Source: Hormiphora californensis (Eukaryota; Ctenophora; Tentaculata; Cydippida; Pleurobrachiidae). Taken from it: 64,000 nucleotides of DNA. Made by a program: the position numbers and the translations under genes. Position 1 is the first letter of the stretch. Every line of letters begins with the position of its first letter. The stretch is taken from positions 5,088,733-5,152,732 of the forward strand of contig CM035353.1 in NCBI GenBank assembly GCA_020137815.1. Direction: 5' to 3'. Under the pieces are notes generated by a model. It did not search any database. It saw nothing but the letters and a program-made list of their open reading frames with translations, and was not told the DNA's origin. Positions 1-10,200 of this stretch are shown here, piece after piece.

Positions 1-1235
1 CTTACCTGTCCCTGTAGACGAGGGTAAGTCCCACCAATAACTTACCTGTCTCTGTAGACGAGGGCAAGTCCCACCAATAACTTACCTGTCTCTGTAGACG
101 AGGGCTAAGTCCCACCAATAACTTACCTGTCTCTGTAGACGAGGGCAAGTCCCACCAATAACTTACCTGTCTCTGTAGACGAGGGCAAGTCCCACCAATA
201 ACTTACCTGTCTCTGTAGACGAGGGCAAGTCCCACCAATAACTTACCTGTCTCTGTAGACGAGGGCAAGTCCCACCAATAACTTACCTGTCTCTGTAGAC
301 GAGGGCAAGTCCCACCAATAACTTACCTGTCTCTGTAGACGAGGGCAAGGCCCACCAATAACTTACCTGTCCCTGTAGACGAGGGTAAGTCCCACCAATA
401 ACTTACCTGTCTCTGTAGACGAGGGCAAGTCCCACCAATAACTTACCTGTCTCTGTAGACGAGGGCAAGGCCCACCAATAACTTACCTGTCTCTGTAGAC
501 GAGGGTAAGTCCCACCAATAACTTACCTGTCTCTGTAGACGAGGGTAAGGCCCACCAATAACTTACCTGTCTCTGTAGACGAGGGCAAGTCCCACCAATA
601 ACTTACCTGTCTCTGTAGACGAGGGTAAGTCCCACCAATAACTTACCTGTCTCTGTAGACGAGGGTAAGGCCCACCAATAACTTACCTGTCTCTGTAGAC
701 GAGGGCAAGTCCCACCAATAACTTACCTGTCTCTGTAGACGAGGGTAAGTCCCACCAATAACTTACCTGTCTCTGTAGACGAGGGCAAGTCCCACCAATA
801 ACTTACCTGTCTCTGTAGACGAGGGCAAGTCCCACCAATAACTTACCTGTCTCTGTAGACGAGGGCAAGTCCCACCAATAACTTACCTGTCTCTGTAGAC
901 GAGGGCAAGTCCCACCAATAACTTACCTGTCTCTGTAGACGAGGGTAAGTCCCACCAATAACTTACCTGTCTCTGTAGACGAGGGCAAGTCCCACCAATA
1001 ACTTACCTGTCTCTGTAGACGAGGGCAAGTCCCACCAATAACTTACCTGTCTCTGTAGACGAGGGCAAGTCCCACAAATCACTTACCTGTCTCTGTAGAC
1101 GAGGGCAAGTCCCACAAATCACTTACCTGTCTCTGTAGACGAGGGCAAGTCCCACCAATAACTTACCTGTCTCTGTAGACGAGGGTAAGGCCCACCAATA
1201 ACTTACCTGTCTCTGTAGACGAGGGCAAGTCCCAC
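1..1235. repeat. 40-bp minisatellite made from an ATP9 exon-intron junction
   Basis: About 31 head-to-tail copies of a 40-bp unit. One copy (81-121) is 41 bp, and two neighbouring copies near 1073-1132 share the variant ending CCCACAAATCAC. Read on the minus strand, each unit is 29 nt identical or nearly identical to the 3' end of the adjacent ATP9 exon, followed by the donor GTAAG and 6 more intron bases. The rightmost unit is the real exon end (1207) and its 5' splice site. Variation is mostly C/T or T/G changes in the GGGCAAGT part. The array lies in the intron after the last visible ATP9 exon. Confidence 0.95.
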
Positions 1236-4200
1236 TTCCTCTGTCCACTCTACCAGTGCTATTTCATCAGGTGAGGCTGCCTGGTATTGCACCTTCTCAT
1301 TCATTCCCGGTATATCAATCGCTGGTAGTTTGACGCATGGTGAGTTTTAAACAAACAAACACACACACATATACACATATTTTATGGCATTTATTATCAA
1401 TTATAACATCTGCCCATACATTTACCCAGCTAATCATGTAGGATTTTATTATGCCTATAAGTTGTACCTGAAAACTTATAACACGAGACCGAAGGTCGAG
1501 TGTTATAAGTGCAACAATAATGATCCGAGACCACAGGTCGAGGCAGATTCTTGTACTTTAGTGCACGAGCCTGCGAGTGCCACTAAGTGTAACTACCTCA
1601 CGAGCCTGCGAGTGATGTAGTTTTACTTTTTGACCGAGCCTGCGAGGTCTAAAAGTGTAAGAATCTGGGACATTATTGTTGACGTCAGGTACAACGAAAA
1701 TATGCATAATAAAATTGCATTGTAAAATTTTTAAAACAAGAGTGAGAGACACTTTAGGGCGTAACAATAGAACGAATTCATGATAAGGTAGCAGGCAGAG
1801 ATATCAGTATAAGATAAGATAACGCCTGAGATAGGTAAAGAGATTGAGAGATTTAGTGAGATTTAGTGAGAGTGAGAGAGATAAAAAATGTGTGGGTCCG
1901 GGAGTTCGTAACTGTTATCTTGATCTCGGTGCTGCAACGGCTTGAGAGTGTGACATAAAGAAAGAGAAAGAGAGAGGGAGTTCGTACACTTTTATCTTTC
2001 TAACGGTTTTTAAGTGTGACATGGAAACAGTGGAGTTCTAAGTGCAGCGGTGTTATAAGTTTTCATGTATCACTGCTAGCAGTTATACATGAAAACTTAT
2101 AACACTGCCAGCAGTTATACATGAAAACTTATAACACTGCGCAGTGTTATAAGTTGTACAAGCAGTGCTACCTAAAGAATTATATTATATCTCAAAATTT
2201 TACAATGTGTAATTTATTATACCACATTATATGAGCTTGATGCTGTTTGGACGAATAGTAAATATATTTTGAATGTTGTTAGATACAACTGGCCATATAT
2301 TAATTGCAGAGCTGTAAAATCACATATAACCTCTAATGACAAGGAAAGAACGGTGGGGCGTGACAAGTGTGGACTGCCTGTCATGTGATTAACGAAGAAA
2401 GAAACACACTATAATTATTGATCACCCACACAAATTTAATTGATATAATGAGCATTATAAGAGTATGTCACATCGCAGCTGCAAGACACATCCAATCACT
2501 TTGTAATGCAGGGTGTCCCACTATTATTTGGACACACATTAATTAGAACATTCCAGATCACGATGTACATACACAATGTATACACAATGTATACACAATG
2601 TATACACAATGTATACACAATGTATTACAATGTACTACACTCGGTGCGGGGCACTCACAGCGACCTCCCGGGGAGGAGCGAGGAACACTCTGATATGCTG
2701 ATTGTGCCATGGCAGTTAACTTAACACTCTCCCCGCCACCACCAATATCCTCATCTATCCAAAATCATGGGTAGCATGTTATATGATTACTAAACAATTA
2801 TTTTGGAAATGATTAGTGAAGGGAAGATGACATCTAAAAGATAATCAATTTCTCACAAAACGTATAATTTATGCTGGTTCAAAAATCAGAAGCATATAAT
2901 ATCATAATTTTAATCTTCCCCCGCTTAAACCCGTACCGGTACTAAGCCAATATAATTTCATTTTTTTGTTCTAGTAATAATAAAGTCGTCCAAAACATAC
3001 AAATGACTTTACAACTTACCTTGGTTGTCAAGTCCGTTGCTAGAACCATCATCACCATCATCACTGTTTCCACTTGGCGTTACATTGTGACATATTGCCA
3101 GGGCTCGAACACTCTCTTTAACTCGATAACTGAGGGTCTTTCGAACCTGCAACAGGAATTATTGCATTATATGTATGTATTTGATATGTTCTAACACACG
3201 CGAAACAGCGTCTAGACAAGTATTCATAATGCTGTGTTTCCCTGCCCTATCGTTCATATTGTGTCAATAGGATCAATCCCAAGGCTTGGTCATAGCCAAC
3301 TCACATAACACTTGCTAACTAGCTTTCGACATTCTAACCTAACCAATTCTCTAACCTCCATCACTCGCAAGATGACAATGTGTATGTAACAGTGCAACAC
3401 GCGAAACACGGGGGAATGTGGGAGAGAGCGTTAGGAGTGTTTAGCCGTAGAAATAGTGGTATATAAAAGCTTGATGTGTAATTCAATTGTGTTTAATATT
3501 TCTGTAAGACGTGAATCTGCTTCGTATAAATATTCTTAATACAGTCGGATCCCGATTTACCGGAACCCCGGGCGGATAAATTTCTCTGGTAATACCTAAA
3601 ACAAACAACGCTTTTGCGTGGGGCGCGGTGACGTGGGCGCAGGCCTAGTCGTGTGTTATAATACTCCGTCGGACTGGAGTTTTGGTAGTTATGGAGCTCC
3701 ATTGATGAAACTCCATCCATCTAGAGTTTTCCCTAAGGACAGAGGGTCACATAAGATCTGTTCGGGCTACTCTCGCCTCCAGAGAGATTCTCATTTTTAT
3801 CTTTTGGAAATTACCTACAACAGGGACATACCCTTAGAACGGGTAGTGCTAACAACTATTACAAGTAAAACTCTTTTTATTATCAGAATGGAACAACGAT
3901 AACCAAACAAAAACTTGCATTTCACAACAAGATTGCCAACATGCGACTAAACCTAGTACTACTTAGCTAAAGCGTAATACTGTTCAAAATGTTTTTTATT
4001 GGTGGGTATTTCCCTTATTCGACCCTCTCTCATCACTGATGGTTTAAGAATATCAATTAGTAAGCTGACACGACCAAACATATATCAAGTGCAGTGAGCC
4101 AATTCATAACTATTACTAAGCAAATTGTGTAACGGTGATCACCTAGCAACTACACTAAGTACAAGTCTTGCACGTGCAATTATTAGAGAGACCTGGAGAT

Positions 4201-7200
4201 CTCTCTCCCGGTTTCAGTTGGCTACCAAGGGGAAATTCAATTCTGCACGTGCATTCTTTTGTTTCTGTCCTGAATCCTGATGTCTAGCTCTTCCACCCCA
4301 AGCGCTATTCGGCAACGGTCATCTGGGTCCGGAAGATCTGCTGCTGTCAGGGAGCAGGCTAGGGAATATGACAGATTACGCCAACGTGTTCAAGCGAGCC
4401 AATCAACGGACAACGACTACGGATAGCTTTACCCAACGTCGCCCAAGGGTGATTACTCCAGTCGAATATAGAAATCTCCGAATCGGCTACATAGCGGCGA
4501 AGTTTTCACGTGATGAGTTTCTGGAACAGCACTGCACCTCCATGACATTGATCTCTTAAATTCGCACCTTGACATTGTCAGGAAGCCCAGAGCGTACAAC
4601 AACATGGGTAGGGAAAAAGTGAGAGATAGGCTAGGAACGGATGGTGCATGTGATGTCGGCGTTCCCTAATCCAGCTACCATTTCCCCGAAATTCGCCCGC
4701 AGGACGAACGGGCCTACTAGTTCATAACTATGTAATAAAGATCTTCCTGGATCTAGTTTCTAAATTAGATACCAGGTAAGCAATCATCTTTAAATTTGAT
4801 GACATTAGCCTGTCTATGTGGTATCTATCATTATTATAGCTCATGGATAAACTATTTTCTTTGCCGATGCTATATATATTATGTAGTTAGATTATTTATT
4901 CGGTCCGTTATTTCAATAGTTTTACAAATACCGTTTCTAAAGTGTCAATTTGATTTACTGCATTCTGGTCTCAACATCGTTAGATTGTTCCTCCGAAGTC
5001 GTTGTCTCCGTGATAGACTTCGACCGCTTCCATATTTTCAATGCCCACTCGCACATACTCCGGTATATGGAGCTGTAGAAGATGGGGTTTAGAAGGCTGT
5101 TGCTAGGCAGCACCACTAAACTAAACACTTCGTAGATAACACCAGGCGGGGCTGCTGGGTTAATCCAGCTGTAGTAGAGAACGGTCATGATGTAGGACAA
5201 CCAAGCGACTGCCTGGCTTCCTATTAGCAGAGCGAGCTTTAGAGCGAGCTTACCAACGTAATCGTTGTTATTTGACCCACTTTTGGATGAGGAACGGATA
5301 CTTGTTACTAGAATGGAAGCGTAGGAGACGGTGAGCGCACTAAGTAGCACACCAACTATGACACAGTATGCGATTTTGTAGTAGAGGTAGCCGGGTTGGT
5401 TTTTGAAGATGTTAGCAACACAAATAGGGCTGTTTCCATAGTAACCAATGCTTAGGTAGTCAAAGATCGACGGCTTTGATGTTAAATTCCGAAGGTCCGT
5501 TAAAACCGAGTCAATCCCCAGTGAATCTCCACCAGTTACAGCTGAGCTTACAGTACGATCATCTTCGAATGTGTTATAAGCAAGAGAGTGCATCTTCCTC
5601 AGGTGTTCCTCATCATAATGGGATATGAAGGGATTCTCCTGGCCTGCTAGTAACAGGATATCCGTCCGGAATACCTTCTGGATTGCCGACAAGGGGAGCG
5701 CTGGAAGGATGGCATGGACAAGGTTTAGTACTCCGAGTACTAAAGAAATAACCCAAATGGCCCTAATGGAGATATCCTTCACCAAATCCAAACATGTCAT
5801 AAACCGTATGGCGCTCATCATGGTTATGAGGAGGAAGGATCCGTGAGAGGAGAAGGAGAAAATGCACCCAAGAGTAGTACAACTGAGGCTAGATCTCCAT
5901 TTTTCATCCATTTGGCAATAATCATCAATAGATCGAAGACCCGTCGCAAAAAGTATCAGTACCAGAAGATACAGTCCCATCAGCAGATCGTAGAATGCCA
6001 CCTGCATTCTTAAAATTCTATCGATTTTACCGGTCTTATTATCAGGAGTTGTTTGAATTGTTTCGAACCCTATTTTCGTGTTTAGCAGGACAATTGCCAA
6101 TCCACCGGTAAGGGCGAAGAAACTCAACACATTCGATCGTATGAGAAACTTTCCAGAACTTAGTGGCCCAGTTGGGCACCCAGCACACTCATCCATACCG
6201 TTGACGCAGTCCTTCACTCCGTCGCAAACCTTCTCCTCGCCAATCCAACTCACCTGATCGTGATCCGCCTCAAGACCACTGCAGTAGAACCTTTCTGGGC
6301 AATATAACTCGTCGTGACCATTGTAGCAGTCAATAATGCCATCGCAAACGTGTCCCAAGTCCCGGAGATAGTTATTGCTTCCCTGGTCATACCCGAGATC
6401 ACAAGCAAATATCAGCTCAATGCCGACCCCCGCCAAGGTTGCACTTATTCTTTTACAAAGATCTTTCAGCCAGCCTGTGTTTTCAAATGAAGCATTGTTT
6501 ATTCCCTGGATTTCCAGTCGTATAACCTCTTCACAAGCTTTCGCCGTTCTGGAATTTTCTAATGCGGTATATAACCCCAGGGCATCGAAAATCTTGTAAT
6601 CATCTAGTATTATGCGGAGAGTATTAGAAATTGTGTCGATTGTGCGGCAGTCGACACTAGAGTAACCCTCGCAGGACAATAAAGACAGTTTTTCTGGCAG
6701 GTATTGATCTGAACAAAGCTCTGTCTCAAGAATGCATGCTGTGTACGATTTATCGGGGAGACATTGCACTTTCACGGTCCCGCTACACATACACTCGTCT
6801 GTGCCTCCCTCACAGTTGGCTACACCATCACACACTTGGGAGAAAGGAATGCAACCACCCAGCCTCCCTGGACAGTAGAATACTGGTTTTCCATCGCACT
6901 GGCACTCATCAGTCAAGCAGGCACTATTTCCGTTGCATTTAAACTCTGCTTCATCTCCAAGGGTTTCGTCTCCAATTACACAAGTTAGATCTATTGTAGA
7001 TTGAGACTGGATAAACTGCAATAATGTTGGGAGCATGTACTCAGGGGGTTCTCGTTGGTCGAGTTCGGGTGTCTTTCCGATAAATTGGATAAGATCAAAA
7101 TTGCCACGGCATTCTATAAAATGGCCACCAAATGGGGTCGCTCTAGTGAAGTTGGCAAAATTCCAAGTGTAATTCAATTCCTTCCCAGGTCTGTACCTCA

Positions 7201-10200
7201 GCTGTCTAGCAACACCATCACTACATTTATTTTTCTCATACTCAAAGAAGTTTCCGCCCAAGGGAATTGTTCTGACTGCTATGATCCTGTACAGGGAGGC
7301 TGCTCCAAGATGAACCAGTGAGACCAGGAGAACGCCCTTCAGCATGGTCTGCAGTAGAACTATTTACTGCGATCGGGAGCCATCCTTTTATATTGTTCGC
7401 AGGAGACAATACAGAGGTCGAGGTGTTATTATATTCGGTGCGAATGAAACAATATGGTTCTTTGTTAAAAAAAGAAACGAGCAATTTCATTTTGTGCGTC
7501 ACAATAACTAAACTATTTTCTTACAATATAAATAGTTTCGCGATAGTGGTTCGAGTTATAAAAGGCACATACAGAGCTGTTGTTGAGACAGAAGTGATTT
7601 CTCTCAAATTTTCTACTTAAATATTCGACTGTTCGTACAACCTTCTTCACTACCGCGATCTACAACGATTCTCATTCTTTTATATACCCTGCTAACTTAA
7701 ATAACCCGCCAGTGGCGAGAAGTCCCACTGGCGCGCTCTCAATATACAGCCAGTCCAGCGGCAGATTATTTCCCACTGGCTGGCTGTTTATTATTACTCC
7801 TATGTTACATTCAAAGTGTGTGTAAATGATCAGTTCTTACTGAAATACAGAGGGAACACTGTTTGCAAGAGTTACACACTGCACTGGAGAGAAAGAAACA
7901 ACACATTCCGTCAATTTCTCTCTCTTTATCTCCCCTTTTGTTTCACTATCTCAATTCCTCTGTGTTATGTCTGGCATGCCCCATATCTTGTTATTTCTTT
8001 CTCTCTCTCCTTAGTAACTGTTACCAAACAATATACACTCAATTGAGAGATGTTTTTGACTGTTTCTCAGTTCTCTTTGTGTGTTTTGATTAGTGTTTTC
8101 TCTCTTGTTAGTGTGTAATACTTGAAACAAACAACTAAAGCAGGGTATATAACCCATAAACTCTGACCAATGGCACGTTATTGGTTTAAACCCCTCCGCC
8201 TCTCCCTCGGCTCCGCCTCGGGATCGTCGTCGTGATTTAAACCAGTTTATCCGCCACTGGCGGATAAACTACAGCTACCTTCTCCCAGCGGCGCGCTGGG
8301 AGAAAGGTATCTGAAATAACGTGCCAGTGGCCAGAGTTTATGCCTCATATATCCAGTTGCTTGAGCTCGAAAGAAGCATAATATACTGTTCCAGTCACGT
8401 GCTATCAAAATGAGAGGACGGACACATTTAGTTAACCCCCACTATCTGATGATTTCTAAACCCTGAATGATCTTGTTAACACACGTGCTAAAATGATCAT
8501 CCGGGTAAATGCCCTCCATTCACCCAGGCAGGGAAAACATTTACAATACACAATAATAATAATAACACATCATGTATGGGGTTGTACTAAACTTTAGAGA
8601 ACTCTGGGGAATGTATGAGGCAGTCTGAAGAGAAACTTCTAAAAGTTAGCTATTACAAATTAAAAACAACGGAAGTTTTTAAGGTCTATACACATGTTTC
8701 ATGATGCCCCACGAGGATGCACCAATCATCAGTAGACAAAGATCAAAATGAGAATGAATTGGGATAAAGTATGACTCCTTCATAACTACTAAAAGTTAGC
8801 TATTATTAAGATCTACCTTTGATCCAGGTCGAGTAACTGCAGAATACTCGGTAACAATGTGATCCCGAACCTCAGGGAAGGACTCTGTGCCAAAGGAAAC
8901 GGTGCCCAGATGCAACTTTTTAAACACCTAGAAAACAGAGAGAATTATTCTGAGGTTCTGCTATCTCATGATCGGGTTTTACTGACTAGAGTAAACACAC
9001 ACACACACGCATTGAGCAAGCTCAATGTTTAGCTATTTACCGGCTGGGTATAGGGCTGAGGTACTGGCAAGATATAGTAGGATCGCTATTGCCCACATGT
9101 CAGCCCTATACCCAGCCGGGTTTTACTGACTACATTAGGTAGAAACAGCCAACAATTTCTTCCCCCGAAGACAAAATAAATCGCGGTAAAGTAAATCGAG
9201 CGGTCCGACTAACCATTTCATTCTGGGTAAGGGTGCCTGTTTTATCGGACAATAAGAAGGAAATTCGGCCCAGTTCCTCCGGAATTGTGGTATTCCTCAC
9301 CACTGTTTCAGGGATCTTATCATCCTTGTGTATACAGATACTGTACCATATCTTTGAGAGGTCCAGGTTTACCCGTAGACTGAAAGTTAGATAGTTAGAA
9401 GCAGACAATGATTGCTATCCTGCAGCGCCCAAAGATACGATAGGGTTTCACTTTTTATGTTCTAACTCTTCTATACAAATTTGTAAATTTTGCGCAGGAA
9501 ACAGGGTCGAGCAAGGCAAGCTTTCACCGTGTTACAACTTACTAAAATCCGACTTGAAAACCATATTATTCAACATACATACATCCTACTACCCCCCCCC
9601 CCACCCACCCCACCATATCCAACACACATAATATAATATCCTTCGTTACCCCCCCCCACCCCACATGCATATCCAACATACATACTTGATGGGGATGATG
9701 TACGAGAAGAGGACGATAAAGCGGATAAAGTATTTGTACCACTGTGATGAGAGACCCTTTAGAATGACCAACGAGGTGGACAGGGCAACAGTCAACACGA
9801 ACAGCAACTGAAAATAAGGGTTTATTTGAAGCACCAGTTAGAAACTTTAGTGTAGCCTGTAGGTTCAGGACAAAAATAACCAAAATTCACGGTGATTATT
9901 TTCTATCTACCCATCTGTTCATTACCTTAGTCAAGTTATTTATTTCTGCATCAGTATGCCCCACTTTCGAGGGGGCATCGTTTGTGTTCATGCTACTTCT
10001 CGTTTCACTTCCAGTGTAGATTACACCGCCCAATGCTGTCCCATTTGCTACCACTGTGTTGGCCCACATCGTGTTTTCTATAAGGGTTGTATTATATCAG
10101 TTCTTAGTTTTAGTTGAAGGGAAACATACATCATGTAGTACTGCCGAAAAATATCTTAAGATTTATTCTGGGCGGAAGATAGGTCTGGGGATCCGAAATC

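Noticed and set aside
1-1235. A CRISPR-like array
   Set aside because: The repeats are contiguous 40-bp units without spacers and derive from an exon border in an animal gene.
4280-4700. A possible small gene (MSSSSTPS..., [15 protein letters not shown]...)
   Set aside because: Two short overlapping frames without domain, splice partners or relatives in the window; kept only as a note on possible decayed coding sequence.
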